Source: Gemmatimonas aurantiaca T-27
GTDB lineage: Bacteria; Gemmatimonadota; Gemmatimonadetes; Gemmatimonadales; Gemmatimonadaceae
Length of the DNA: 64,000 nt
Assembly: GCF_000010305.1 (NCBI RefSeq)
Contig: NC_012489.1
Coordinates: forward strand, 1,426,001 to 1,490,000
Direction of reading: 5' to 3'
The translations under genes and the position numbers were made by a program. Below, one piece after another: positions 38,736 through 47,840 of this stretch (position 1 is the stretch's first letter; each line of letters opens with the position of its first letter). The notes beneath the pieces are model-generated. The model had not been told where the DNA came from. It saw nothing but the letters and a program-made list of their open reading frames with translations, and ran no database searches.

Positions 38736-41450
38736 TCAGGGAACGATGGATGCTGCAGGTTTCGCGTTTTTGACGTAAATGTCCATCCACGCGACCCAGC
38801 GGGCCCACATGTCCAGATCGCTCGCATACGTGGAGACGGAGTGATCTTCGTACGGGTACATGTACAGGGCAGCGTTCTTGCCAAGTCCCTGCAGGGCTGC
38901 GTACATGCGCGTGGAGCTGATCGGGTCGGTGCCGGTGTTCTGATCTTCCAGGGCGTGATACAGCAGCAGCGCCCCCGAGATCTTGTCGGCCCGCAGGAAC
39001 GGCGACATGTCGAGGTACGTGGACTGCGCCTGGTAGAAGTTGCGGCGTTCGCTCTGGAACCCGAACGGGGTCAGCGTGCGGTTGTACATACCGTCACCGG
39101 CAATGCCGGCCTTGAAGTTCGGCATCAGCGACATCGCATTCACGGTGCTGAACGCGCCGTAGCTGTGACCGCCCAGGCCCATGCGATCACGATCGACGAA
39201 GCCGGAATCGACCGCCGCGTTGATCACCGCATCGAGGTTTTCCTTGAGGTCGCGCGTGTAGTTGTCGTTCATGCGACCGGCATCGCCGTAGATGGGGATG
39301 TCTGGCTGAATGAACGCATACCCCTGCGACACGAACATCCACTGCGCCGACGCCGGACGCGCCGAGGGCACAGCCCGGAAGGCGTTGATGTTGGTGGTGT
39401 AGCGTGAGCGCTCGTAGTCCTGGAGATTCGAATACTCGCGCGGATAGAACCAGATGATGCCCGGCAGTTTCTGACCCGGCTTCCAGTCGCGCGGCAGCAG
39501 CACGTCCACCCAGTACTTCGTGCCGTCACGCGGGCGCGTGACCTGGAAACGCTTCGAGATCGCGCCGCTCACTTCGGGGCCCACATCGACGTTCTTCGTG
39601 AGCTGCTTGGCGTCGGTGCCACCAGCCGAACGCAGCCAGGCATCCTGAATCGTGGTGCGCGATTCACGGGTCACCACGAACTGCGATACGTCGTCATCGA
39701 GCGCGGCCACGAAGGACTCGTAGGTGTCCGCCGGGCTGTCCATGAGACGTGTGCGCGACCGTGAGGTGATGTCCATGCGATCGAGGAACGGACGCGGAGC
39801 CTGCTTGTACCAGTTGGCGCCCGGTGCGCGCGTGCCGGTGAGCGCCACCGACTTGCCGTCCTTGCCCAGCAGCACGTAGTTGACGCCGTGCACCCGACGC
39901 GCCACGAGCTGGCCCGCGGTGGAGTCGGTGTTCTGTGCCGCACCACCAAACCCGCCGCCACCAAAGGGGCCGCCGCCTGCGGCGGGCAGACGCACATTGC
40001 GACCGAGATTGAAACGCTGGGTCGGTTCCTTCACGCGCACGGCGATGACCGCGCCGCTGTCGGCCACGAACATCGTGGTGCTGTCGGTGCTGAACGCGAC
40101 ATTGGTGAGCTGCGGGCCACCCTGATAGAGCACCGTGGTGTCATTGGGGCCGTACGGCGCGCGCCACAACACGATCTGTCCCTTGGCGGCCTGCACACGA
40201 ATCGGCGCACCGGCGCCCATGCCCTGGCCGCGCGTGACCGTGCTGTCACCTGCTGCGCCATTGGGGCCGCCACTCCGGCCACCGGCCGGCGCTGCGGGCG
40301 CCGCACCCGGCACATTCTTGAGATACAGGATGCCCGCCCCGATGGGGTACCACTGCAGGTTGCGCTTGGTCGTGTCGGACGCGGCCACCGCATCGCCGCC
40401 GCCAAACCCACCGCCGCCAGCCTGGGCTTCACGCAGTGGTGTGCGGGCGAGTGTCGACACCACCTTGCCGGTGCCGTCCCACAGTTCCTGCACCGTGCCG
40501 AAGTTGTTGACCGGTACCAGGTACGAGAACGGCTCCACCATCCGTGTCACGCGGACCCACGCGCCGTCGTGCGACGCGGAGAGATCCCGGACCATCGTAG
40601 GCGCGCCGATGTTGCGCACGGCCTTGCTCCGCACATCGATGAGGGCGACCTGACCCGTGGTGTAGTAGGTCAGTTGTGCCTTGTCGTGCGGGTCCTTGAG
40701 CAACGAGAAGTGCACGGGCTGCGGCACGGCGCGCGATTCGGTGAGGCGCACCTGCGGACCGTCTTCGATGTCGCCGGCACCATGGGTGGGCAGAGCGCCG
40801 CGTGCCGTAGGCACCAGCACCGTCACGACATGTTTGCCGTCGCCGGTGAATTCGAGGTCCGTGACAAATGTGGCAAGCAGCGGACGCTCGCTGAGGCGGG
40901 TCGACTTGCCCGTGTTCACATCGGCCACATACGCATAGCTGGCCGTGGGGAAGTTCGCGATGAAGGCCACGTGCGAACCGGTGGGTGACCAGACCGGGGC
41001 GCTGATCGAAGCCCCGGCCGGCACCTGCAGCGCCCGCGTGCTGCCCGTGCGCGGATCGACGAGTTCGATGCCGCTACGGTTGCTGGTGGTCACACTGCGG
41101 GCACGGTTGGCGCGGGTGTCCACCTGGAGGCCGCCGAGCCAGATGTGAGGCGCGCCGTACGCCTTGATGTCGCCGCGATCCGCGCCGGTGGGGCGCAGGA
41201 ACCAGCGCCGGTCCGGGCTCTGGTTCTCGAAGGAAATGTCCACACGCGGCGTCATCACCATGCGCTCGATGTTCTCGGGCGGCTTGATGAAGGTCTCGGC
41301 GCGCAGGGCACGCTGGGGGTCCCAGCTACCATTGGTGGCCGGAGCGCTGGTGGCGGCGCCGGCGGCGTTCTGCGCCATGGCCACGGAGAATGGAGCGGCG
41401 GCCAGCAGCGCCAGCGGGGCGGCGAGACGCTTGGGGGAAAACACGGACAT
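38736..41450 (-). CDS. Exported S9 prolyl-oligopeptidase-family peptidase
   Basis: A 904-residue exported enzyme (signal peptide ending AMAQ). An N-terminal seven-bladed-type propeller (about 80-620; repeats such as SPTGSHVAFIANF and STDSTTMFVADSG) precedes an alpha/beta hydrolase domain (about 640-900). The catalytic triad is visible: serine in GLGGHSYGAFST, aspartate in LEDQNTGTDP and histidine in YEDHSVSTY. A Gly/Pro/Ala-rich insert (about 380-405) lies between blades. S9 enzymes cleave short peptides after proline or with other specificity. It precedes the YdeI gene by ten bases. With the two M28 enzymes it suggests a peptide-feeding periplasm. Confidence 0.9.
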   Translation of the reverse strand: MSVFSPKRLAAPLALLAAAPFSVAMAQNAAGAATSAPATNGSWDPQRALRAETFIKPPENIERMVMTPRVDISFENQSPDRRWFLRPTGADRGDIKAYGAPHIWLGGLQVDTRANRARSVTTSNRSGIELVDPRTGSTRALQVPAGASISAPVWSPTGSHVAFIANFPTASYAYVADVNTGKSTRLSERPLLATFVTDLEFTGDGKHVVTVLVPTARGALPTHGAGDIEDGPQVRLTESRAVPQPVHFSLLKDPHDKAQLTYYTTGQVALIDVRSKAVRNIGAPTMVRDLSASHDGAWVRVTRMVEPFSYLVPVNNFGTVQELWDGTGKVVSTLARTPLREAQAGGGGFGGGDAVAASDTTKRNLQWYPIGAGILYLKNVPGAAPAAPAGGRSGGPNGAAGDSTVTRGQGMGAGAPIRVQAAKGQIVLWRAPYGPNDTTVLYQGGPQLTNVAFSTDSTTMFVADSGAVIAVRVKEPTQRFNLGRNVRLPAAGGGPFGGGGFGGAAQNTDSTAGQLVARRVHGVNYVLLGKDGKSVALTGTRAPGANWYKQAPRPFLDRMDITSRSRTRLMDSPADTYESFVAALDDDVSQFVVTRESRTTIQDAWLRSAGGTDAKQLTKNVDVGPEVSGAISKRFQVTRPRDGTKYWVDVLLPRDWKPGQKLPGIIWFYPREYSNLQDYERSRYTTNINAFRAVPSARPASAQWMFVSQGYAFIQPDIPIYGDAGRMNDNYTRDLKENLDAVINAAVDSGFVDRDRMGLGGHSYGAFSTVNAMSLMPNFKAGIAGDGMYNRTLTPFGFQSERRNFYQAQSTYLDMSPFLRADKISGALLLYHALEDQNTGTDPISSTRMYAALQGLGKNAALYMYPYEDHSVSTYASDLDMWARWVAWMDIYVKNAKPAASIVP

Positions 41451-41540
41451 ACGAGGGGGCTCCGAAAGGGAAGGAGACGGACACTGGAAAGTACGTCCGA
41501 GCCCGGGGCGGCGTTTAGGGGCCGCCCGCCCCCAATGTGG

Positions 41541-43127
41541 CTACCAATCCGTCGGCTTGTAGTCCTTGAGGAACTTGCCCCACATGTGCTCGCCGGTGTT
41601 GATGCCGTCGATGATGGGATCCACGATTCGGGCCGCGCCGTCCACGATGTCCAGGGGCGGGTGGAATCGGTGCTCCTCCACCTTCCGGGCGGCAATGTGG
41701 ACGGGGTCCTCGTCGGTGACCCAGCCGGTGTCGGCGGCATTCATGTGGATGCCGTCGTTCACATAGTCGGCGGCCGAGGTACGCGTCATCATGTTGAGCG
41801 CGGCCTTGGCCATGTTGGTGTGCGGATGGCGGGTCGTCTTGAACTTGCGATAGAACTGCCCCTCGACCGCGCTGACATTCACGATGTGCTTGTCGCGCTC
41901 GGGCGTGCGCATCATGAGTGGCTTGAGCCGCGCGTTCAGCAGGAACGGGGCGATGGCGTTGACCAGTTGCACTTCGAGCAGCTCCACGCTCGGCACTTCG
42001 TGCATCAGCAAGCGCCACGAGTTGCGATCGCGCAGATCCACCTGCTGCAGATCCTGATCGAGTCGCCCTTCCGGAAAGAGATGGGACTGTTCGCGGTGTT
42101 CTTCCTCGAGCAGCGCGACCTGCGACAGTTCGGCGGCATGCGTGATACCAGCCACTTCGGCCAGCGCCCGCGGCAGTGTGGCCGGTGACAATGATTCGTC
42201 AGAAGCGGCACCCGCTTCGGGCAGCATGTGATAGCCGCGCACGCCCTCATACGCACCGAGCAACTTGCGGGCGTTGTCAGGCATGGCGCTCAGCGACGCG
42301 CGTTCGAGATCCATCATGTGCTTGTAGAAGTCGGGCGGACGCCGGACGGTCTGACAGGCATTGTTGACGATGAAGTCGAGCCGGTCGTGCGTGGTCATCA
42401 TGTGATGACAGAACGCTTCCACGCTGGGCGTGTGACGCAGGTCGAGGCCGTAGATCTCGAGACGATGTCCCCACTGCGCAAAATCGGGTTCGGCGGCATA
42501 GCGCTGCGCCGAGTCACGCGGGAATCGTGTGGTCACCACCAGATGGGCGCCGGCTCGCAGCAGCTTGATGCCGGCCTGGTAGCCAATCTTCACGCGACCA
42601 CCGGTGAGCAGCGCCACACGGCCGGAGAGGTCGGCGGACTCGGTACGCTTCCGGTAGTTGAATTCGGCGCAGGTGGGGCAGAGCTGATCGTAGAAGTGGT
42701 GGATGACCGAGTACTGCTGCTTGCACACGTAGCAGTGCTGCGGTTCCAGCGCTTCGCGGAACTCGTCCTCGTCAATCGTTTCCTGTGCGTCCGAGCCGGG
42801 GAGCAGATAGTTCGGCGTGGTGAACACCGTCTGCCGGCGCAGGCGACGGATACCGGTCTCCTGCAGTTGATTCTCGGCGTCCTGCAGCTTGGCTGTGCGC
42901 TCCACCTTCTTCTGCCGTTTGGTGGCCTTCACCATTTGCCGGCGCAGGATCGCGTCGGGGCGCGAGACTTCACCGGCGGCCTTGAGCAGCCGGCGCCGTT
43001 CGTCGTCCGGAATGTCCAACAGCCCCGCACGATCATTGGCGAGCTGTTCGAGCAGTTCGGTCGCCGCGGCTACGCGGGCGGCGAGTGTGGCGTCGGAGGA
43101 TTCAGTGGGCAGCACGTTTTCGGCCAT
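41541..43127 (-). CDS. SDR-like protein with helical extension and zinc ribbon, lacking catalytic Tyr
   Basis: A 528-residue fusion. Residues 1-100 are charged and helical; CYVC (132-135) and CPTC (150-153) form a four-cysteine zinc ribbon; from about 168 a Rossmann short-chain dehydrogenase fold follows: LTGGRVKIGYQ (nucleotide loop), DLRHTPS, FIVNNACQT, a long insert (about 275-385), VNVSAVEGQF (S419) and HTNMAKAALNMM. The SDR YxxxK motif reads TxxxK here (T437, K441), so ordinary alcohol dehydrogenase chemistry is doubtful although cofactor binding looks kept. The insert and ribbon are well beyond the usual 250-residue SDR. Function unknown. It is separated from the small-protein pair upstream by a large inverted repeat. 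Confidence 0.8.
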   Translation of the reverse strand: MAENVLPTESSDATLAARVAAATELLEQLANDRAGLLDIPDDERRRLLKAAGEVSRPDAILRRQMVKATKRQKKVERTAKLQDAENQLQETGIRRLRRQTVFTTPNYLLPGSDAQETIDEDEFREALEPQHCYVCKQQYSVIHHFYDQLCPTCAEFNYRKRTESADLSGRVALLTGGRVKIGYQAGIKLLRAGAHLVVTTRFPRDSAQRYAAEPDFAQWGHRLEIYGLDLRHTPSVEAFCHHMMTTHDRLDFIVNNACQTVRRPPDFYKHMMDLERASLSAMPDNARKLLGAYEGVRGYHMLPEAGAASDESLSPATLPRALAEVAGITHAAELSQVALLEEEHREQSHLFPEGRLDQDLQQVDLRDRNSWRLLMHEVPSVELLEVQLVNAIAPFLLNARLKPLMMRTPERDKHIVNVSAVEGQFYRKFKTTRHPHTNMAKAALNMMTRTSAADYVNDGIHMNAADTGWVTDEDPVHIAARKVEEHRFHPPLDIVDGAARIVDPIIDGINTGEHMWGKFLKDYKPTDW

Positions 43128-43243
43128 AGCCTTGAAATATAGCCGAGCCGGACGGTCAGTCAGAGCTGGCGGGAGGTCATATTTGTGACATGCGATGGGG
43201 GCTGGGTGGCGGCAGGCTGCCGGGTGGGGCGCCCCTTTGGGGC

Positions 43244-43354
43244 GCGATACCTGCAGGATCAACAGCCGGATAAAGGCAGAATCACGACGATGAAAACTCA
43301 ACTATTGGATTTTTGATCCTGCTTTTATCCGGCTGTTGATCCTGCAGGTATCGC
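43244..43354. repeat. Large inverted repeat, 41-bp arms
   Basis: Arms 43244-43284 and 43314-43354 match over 39 of 41 positions (the inner two differences are near the 29-base loop), with a perfect outer 31 bp. The gap (268 bp) holds no gene. Short GC hairpins flank both sides. The arms contain CTGCAGGATCAACAGCC-type sequence unrelated to neighbouring genes. No transposase or target-site duplication is seen, so a REP/BIME-like or MITE-like element, or a terminator between the SDR and the small gene pair, is most likely. Confidence 0.9.
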
Positions 43355-43394
43355 CGCCGCAGGCGGCCCGTCAACGCCCGCAAACCACCCAGAC

Positions 43395-43721
43395 CTATTC
43401 GTCCAGAAAAGCCGATCCAGGGTGCACGGGCAGTCGCCAGTAGTACCACTGGGCCTCCGCGGTCCAGCCTTCGGCGGCCGCGTTCTCTTCCCCCCAGACG
43501 CAGGCGCCCGCCAAATAGCTCGCCTGCCGGAAGCGGGTATCGGCAGCGGTCAGCGTGGCGATCTGGTCGCTCGTGAGCTCTACTTCGTCGAGTGTGCGCC
43601 GGAGGTCGAGGTCATTGAGGTAGTCGTCGAACGTGAGCGGATAGCCGCGCTCCACGTCTTCCACCGTGCGACCCCATTGTGCGAGGCGTGCATCGGTCGC
43701 TGAGGCTGGGCCGGCGTTCAT
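43395..43721 (-). CDS. Small acidic protein, possible immunity/antitoxin partner
   Basis: A 108-residue acidic cytoplasmic protein (no signal or membrane segment) with TVEDVERGYPLTFDDYLNDLDLRRTL, a helical middle and WGEENAAAEGW...WYYWRLPVHP near the end. It overlaps the upstream gene by four bases (ATGA), so both are translated together. The upstream product looks like an anchored nuclease-type toxin domain, and small acidic proteins placed this way are often immunity proteins. I do not recognise the family; the role is inferred from context only. The large inverted repeat lies just downstream. Confidence 0.6.
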   Translation of the reverse strand: MNAGPASATDARLAQWGRTVEDVERGYPLTFDDYLNDLDLRRTLDEVELTSDQIATLTAADTRFRQASYLAGACVWGEENAAAEGWTAEAQWYYWRLPVHPGSAFLDE

Positions 43722-44227
43722 TGCGGACGTCTCGTGAGCTGGCGGCGGAAGTATCGCTCGCCGTCGTTGGGTTTGAAGAAGGTGCGGATGGTGCCATCGG
43801 CATCAAAGGCCAGGAATGCGCCGGAACTCCGCTGATAGCGTGAGACCACACCGTCCGCGGAGCGGGTGGCTTCGAGTATGTCCTCACCCACCGGCCCATC
43901 GCGCACGGCTTGCGCCAGCGCGAGATACGCGGCGGCACTCTGCACGCCGAACTCGTGGCCGTGTTTGTCGAAGTGTTCCTGCAGGCGCTCCCGATTGCGA
44001 AACCCGCGGCTGCCAAACCGCTCTGACGTTGGCGCGCCGACAGACGGTGTCGCGGCCGGAGCGGCCGGCGGTGCGACGGAGGGCGACACCTCGGAGGGCG
44101 ATACCGCGGATGGGGGCGATGACGCCTCCACGGGAGCTGCCGTATCGGGCGAGCCGAACTGCGACCAGAGAAAGGCCGCCAGGCAGCCGAAGATCACCAG
44201 GACGAGACGCAGTTGCTTGGGGGACAT
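43718..44227 (-). CDS. Membrane-anchored protein with BECR-like nuclease toxin domain (tentative)
   Basis: A 169-residue protein: an N-terminal signal anchor (about 6-22), a Pro/Ser/Ala/Val linker (25-68), then a compact C-terminal domain (about 75-163) with RLQEHFDKHGHEFG, SAAAYLALAQAV, an ADGVVSRYQRSSGAFLAF hairpin, DGTIRTFFKPNDG and a final YFRRQ. This order (HF-KHG-EFG helix, YL-A helix, beta hairpin, TFF-P) resembles C-terminal toxin domains of the Barnase/EndoU/colicin E5-D/RelE (BECR) group in polymorphic and contact-dependent toxins. The call is by motif memory, so tentative. The overlapping downstream small gene could encode immunity. The toxin is anchored, not fused to a secretion carrier, which is unusual. 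Confidence 0.55.
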   Translation of the reverse strand: MSPKQLRLVLVIFGCLAAFLWSQFGSPDTAAPVEASSPPSAVSPSEVSPSVAPPAAPAATPSVGAPTSERFGSRGFRNRERLQEHFDKHGHEFGVQSAAAYLALAQAVRDGPVGEDILEATRSADGVVSRYQRSSGAFLAFDADGTIRTFFKPNDGERYFRRQLTRRPQ

Positions 44228-44299
44228 TCGTGGACGCTACGGCCGGCGGGTGCGCACCACAACCACCCCGAAGCCACGCCGCCGCGTCATATTCCCCGC

Positions 44300-45160
44300 A
44301 TGAGCGTTGTCGACGAACTCCTGACCCTGCTCGAGCTCGAAAAGCTCGAGGTGAACATCTATCGTGGTCGCAATCGCGATCTCGGTACCGGCCGTGTCTT
44401 TGGCGGCCAGGTCTTTGCGCAGGCCCTCGTGGCCGCCCGCCGCACCGTGGACGAAGCCCGCGAAGCCCATTCGGTGCACGGTTACTTCCTGCGCTCCGGC
44501 GATCTCAAGGCGCCGATCGTGTTTTTTGTCGACCGTCCCCGGGATGGCGGCACCTTCACGAGCCGGCGTGTGACCGCCATCCAGCACGGTGAGGCGATCT
44601 TTCATCTGTCCGCGTCCTTTCATGCGCCGGAGCAGGGGCTGGATCACCAGTCGACCATGCCCGATGTGCCGCCGCCCGAAAGCCTGCCCACGGAACTCGA
44701 GCAGATCCGCGACCATCTCGATGCCTTCCCACCCGAACTGCGTGCCGTTCTGACGCAGGAGCGGCCGCTGGATGTGCGCACCGACATGCCCTATGTGCCC
44801 GGGCGCGTGCACTCGAAGGTGCCACAACGGTTCTTCTGGTTTCGTGTCATCGAACGTTTGCCGGACGATCCCATCATGCATCAGGCCATCCTGGCGTATG
44901 CGTCCGACTACGGTTTCCTGCCCACCGCGCTCGCGCCACACGACATCCAGTATCGCGACCCGAAGCTGTTTCTCGCGTCGCTCGATCACACGCTCTGGAT
45001 GCACCGTCCGTTTCGCGCCGACGATTGGCTGTTGTACGTGATGGACAGCCCAACGGCCGCCAACGCACGTGGATTCGTGCGGGGGCAGGTGTTCACGCGG
45101 GATGGCACCTTGGTGGCCTCCACCGCGCAGGAAGGCCTGCTGCGTATCAAGACACCCTGA
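44300..45160 (+). CDS. tesB: Acyl-CoA thioesterase II (TesB family)
   Basis: A 286-residue double hot-dog thioesterase: LEKLEVNIYRGRNRD and RVFGGQVFAQALVAA in the first half, SVHGYFLRSGDLKAPIVF and DGGTFTSRRVTAIQ in the middle, then LAYASDYGFLPTAL with the conserved aspartate, the SLDHTLWMHRPFRADDWLLY segment and FTRDGTLVASTAQEGLLR with the C-terminal glutamine. It hydrolyses medium/long acyl-CoA to free acid and CoA. The ATG at 44300 is used. It diverges from the toxin-like gene and is followed after 23 bp by the DUF1801/YdeI gene. Confidence 0.94.
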   Translation: MSVVDELLTLLELEKLEVNIYRGRNRDLGTGRVFGGQVFAQALVAARRTVDEAREAHSVHGYFLRSGDLKAPIVFFVDRPRDGGTFTSRRVTAIQHGEAIFHLSASFHAPEQGLDHQSTMPDVPPPESLPTELEQIRDHLDAFPPELRAVLTQERPLDVRTDMPYVPGRVHSKVPQRFFWFRVIERLPDDPIMHQAILAYASDYGFLPTALAPHDIQYRDPKLFLASLDHTLWMHRPFRADDWLLYVMDSPTAANARGFVRGQVFTRDGTLVASTAQEGLLRIKTP

Positions 45161-45183
45161 ACACCGTCAGCCACTCGCTACGT

Positions 45184-45798
45184 ATGGGCACACGCGATCC
45201 TCGTTTCGACGTGTACATCGGCAAGTCTGCCGAATTCGCACAACCCATTCTCGCGCATATTCGCGAGGTGGTGCATGCCGCCTGTCCCGACGTGGAAGAA
45301 ACGATCAAATGGGGCTTCCCGAACTTCAGCTACTCGGGCGGCATCCTGTGCTCCATGGCTTCGTTCAAGGCTCATTGCAGCTTTGGCTTCTGGCTCGCGC
45401 GCGAGGTGCTCGGCGACGACATGAGCGATGAAGCGATGGGGCAGTTCGGGCGTGTGTCCAGCATCAAGGAACTGCCGAGCAAAGCCGTCCTGACGCGCTA
45501 CATCAAGAAGGCCATGAAGCTCAACGAGGCCGGTGTGAAGGCCTCACGCCCGGCGGCACAGGCCGGCGCCAAACGGGCGGCACTCGTGGTGCCTCCCGAA
45601 CTCGCCAAAGCGTTGGCGCGTCAACCGGCTGTCAAGAAACAATTCGACGCCATGAGCCCTTCGCATCGACGCGAATACTGCGAGTGGATCGCCGATGCGA
45701 AGAAGCCTGAGACCCGGGAGCGGCGCCTGCTCAAGGCGATCGAGCAGATCGCCGAGGGCAAGTCGCAGAACTGGAAGTACGAAACGCGGTCGTCCTGA
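45184..45798 (+). CDS. DUF1801 and YdeI/OmdA domain protein
   Basis: A 204-residue cytoplasmic protein. The first half (DPRFDVYIGKSAEFAQPIL, EETIKWGFPNFSYSGGILCSMASFK) is a DUF1801/YdhG-type domain. The second (VPPELAKALARQPAVKKQFDAMSPSHRREYCEWI, KPETRERRLLKAIEQI) is the OmdA/YdeI-type C-terminal helical region. Function unknown. It lies 23 bp after tesB on the same strand and probably shares its transcript. It differs clearly from the other YdeI protein at 38132, so they are not recent duplicates. Confidence 0.85.
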   Translation: MGTRDPRFDVYIGKSAEFAQPILAHIREVVHAACPDVEETIKWGFPNFSYSGGILCSMASFKAHCSFGFWLAREVLGDDMSDEAMGQFGRVSSIKELPSKAVLTRYIKKAMKLNEAGVKASRPAAQAGAKRAALVVPPELAKALARQPAVKKQFDAMSPSHRREYCEWIADAKKPETRERRLLKAIEQIAEGKSQNWKYETRSS

Positions 45799-45823
45799 TC
45801 GGGCGACCGCGTGCATGAGTCGA

Positions 45824-47839
45824 TCAGCGCGCGAGCGCGACCGGCTTGACCAAGGCCTGCTCGATGGCGGTGCGTGCGCCATCGAGCGCGCCGTGAATGT
45901 TGCCCGCGGTCTTCCACAGCACGCGCCCGTTGCCGTCGATGAGATAGGTCTCCGGCACACCCACCACACTGTACGTGCGCTGTACGATGCCCTGCGGATC
46001 GTGTCCGATGGACATGGCGAGTTTTTCCTTCTCGGTGAAGCGCACCACCTTGCCCGGGTCACCCTGATCCACGCTCACGGCGACGACCCGCAGCCCCTGC
46101 GCACGATAGCGGGCGAAGAGCGCATCGAGATCGGCCATTTCTTCACGGCATGACGTGCACCACGTGGCCCACACGTTGAGCAGGGTCACGCGACCCGGCT
46201 CGACGATCTGCAGCGAATCACCACGCTGCGCGCCCGACACCAACCGCACACCGTAACTCGGCGCCTGATCGCCCGTCTGGAGCGGGCGGAAGGCATCATC
46301 CACGGTGGCCGCCTGTGCTGCCGGAACACCACCAAGCTTCGCACGGCGCACCATCACCTGGGTGTTGCCCACACGGGGGAGCGGCATGGAGGCATTGGGA
46401 TCCTTCATGTTCGGCCGCGGCGCGGCGGCCGCCACGGTTTCGAGCGTTTGTTCGGCCCACGCAATCGTGAGTGCCGTGGCTGCCTGATCCACGGTGAGTA
46501 CCGGGAAGGTGGCGGAACGACCCGGTGCACTGACCACGGTGGCCGAGTCGAACGTGGTGCCACCATTGCGGGAAACACGCAGCGTTACCTGCGGCACGCG
46601 CTTCGTGCCGTCGTCCCATGTGGCAAACACCGTGGAGGATGCGCCCGTGCCCGCGACCGCGAGCTGCACGTGTGCCGGCTGGGAGGCTTCGGCTACACCG
46701 AGCGAGGTGGCTGCAGCAAACGTGGCCCCACGATCGCTCGACTGCGTGTAGAACACACCCGCCGCGCCAGGTTTGCCGGTCCACCAGGCCACATGCAGAC
46801 GTTTCGACGGATCGACGGCGAGCGATGGACCCGCGTGCGGGCAGCCGTCGAAGATCCAGTTGTCGGCATGCACGCGCACCGGTTCACTCCACGTGGCGCC
46901 ATGGTCAGTGCTGCGTGCGACCACGATATCGCGGATGGTCTGCGGGGAAGCTGCGCCGTGCGCCGCGTGAGCGTCTGCGGCCCCACCGGTAGCCGGCGCC
47001 GCTGATGAAGCGGGCGCCGATGTATCGGCGATCACCGCACGCCACGACAGGTACACCGTGCCATCGGCATCGGCGGCAATGGCCGTACGGCAGCATGGGC
47101 AGGCTTCCGTGAGCGTCGACGTCATGGGCACCACGCGCACGTTGGCCGCCCACGTGGCGCCACCGTCGATGGAGTGCGTCATGTACACCGCCGACTTGCC
47201 CGCGCGTCCATCGAGCCACGCCACGTAGAATGTGCCATCCGGTGCGGCATGCAACGCATGGAAGTTGTGCGAACCAAAGTCCGCGCCGTTGGCGAGCCCC
47301 TTCGTGGTGTCATCGGTGACGGTGACCGGTGAGCTCCAGGTGGCGCCACCATCATCCGAACGCACGAACCGCAGGGCACTGGCCGGAAAACGACGACCCG
47401 GTACGAGCTTGCCCACCACGTAGAGCGCACCGAGGGTGGACGAACCACCAGCCCGTGTCGACCAAGCCAGTTTGGGCGGCGCTTCGCCGTGTGGCTCGAT
47501 GGGGCCCAGGGGGTCCGTGAGCTCACGCAGCACCTGCGTCGTGTCACCATCGCGCGCAACGAGCACATGTAGACGACCGTCGGTGCCACCATCAGGGGCC
47601 GAGACCCATGCGGTGGCATGTCGGCCATCGGGTGCCAGCGCGAGAATGGGCGCTGCGCCAACCTGGGTCACAGCCGACAGGGTGTGCGCGCTGTCAAACG
47701 CGATGGTTGAGGCGGCAACGGTGGTGGTGTCATGGGGCACCGCATCACCGCCGCATGCGGCCATGGCCGCTGTCGCCACGAAGGTGGTCGCAGCGATCCA
47801 CAAAAGACGGGGAGCAGGGAACGGCGTGAGCGACGACAT
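45824..47839 (-). CDS. BNR-propeller lipoprotein fused to a TlpA-type thioredoxin domain
   Basis: A 671-residue lipoprotein (lipobox AAMAAC about residue 28). The first 500 residues form a propeller with Asp-box repeats (SDDGGATW, SIDGGATW, STDHGATW, SSDRGATF) and carry EACPCC and DGCPHAGP, the same cysteine pattern as the lipoprotein at 15185. The last 140 residues are a TlpA/ResA-like thioredoxin fold (LLNVWATWCTSCREEMADLD, VVAVSVDQGD, GVPETYLIDGNGRVLWK) with active site WCTSC. The protein therefore joins a possible metal or disulfide-bearing propeller to a reductant domain in the periplasm. It starts one base after the TonB receptor stop, so the two form an operon. Confidence 0.85.
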   Translation of the reverse strand: MSSLTPFPAPRLLWIAATTFVATAAMAACGGDAVPHDTTTVAASTIAFDSAHTLSAVTQVGAAPILALAPDGRHATAWVSAPDGGTDGRLHVLVARDGDTTQVLRELTDPLGPIEPHGEAPPKLAWSTRAGGSSTLGALYVVGKLVPGRRFPASALRFVRSDDGGATWSSPVTVTDDTTKGLANGADFGSHNFHALHAAPDGTFYVAWLDGRAGKSAVYMTHSIDGGATWAANVRVVPMTSTLTEACPCCRTAIAADADGTVYLSWRAVIADTSAPASSAAPATGGAADAHAAHGAASPQTIRDIVVARSTDHGATWSEPVRVHADNWIFDGCPHAGPSLAVDPSKRLHVAWWTGKPGAAGVFYTQSSDRGATFAAATSLGVAEASQPAHVQLAVAGTGASSTVFATWDDGTKRVPQVTLRVSRNGGTTFDSATVVSAPGRSATFPVLTVDQAATALTIAWAEQTLETVAAAAPRPNMKDPNASMPLPRVGNTQVMVRRAKLGGVPAAQAATVDDAFRPLQTGDQAPSYGVRLVSGAQRGDSLQIVEPGRVTLLNVWATWCTSCREEMADLDALFARYRAQGLRVVAVSVDQGDPGKVVRFTEKEKLAMSIGHDPQGIVQRTYSVVGVPETYLIDGNGRVLWKTAGNIHGALDGARTAIEQALVKPVALAR

Positions 47840-47840
47840 G

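Noticed and set aside
43244-43354. Insertion sequence or transposon end
   Set aside because: No transposase gene or target duplication is visible and the arms face each other around only 29 bases; treated as an inverted repeat of unknown origin.
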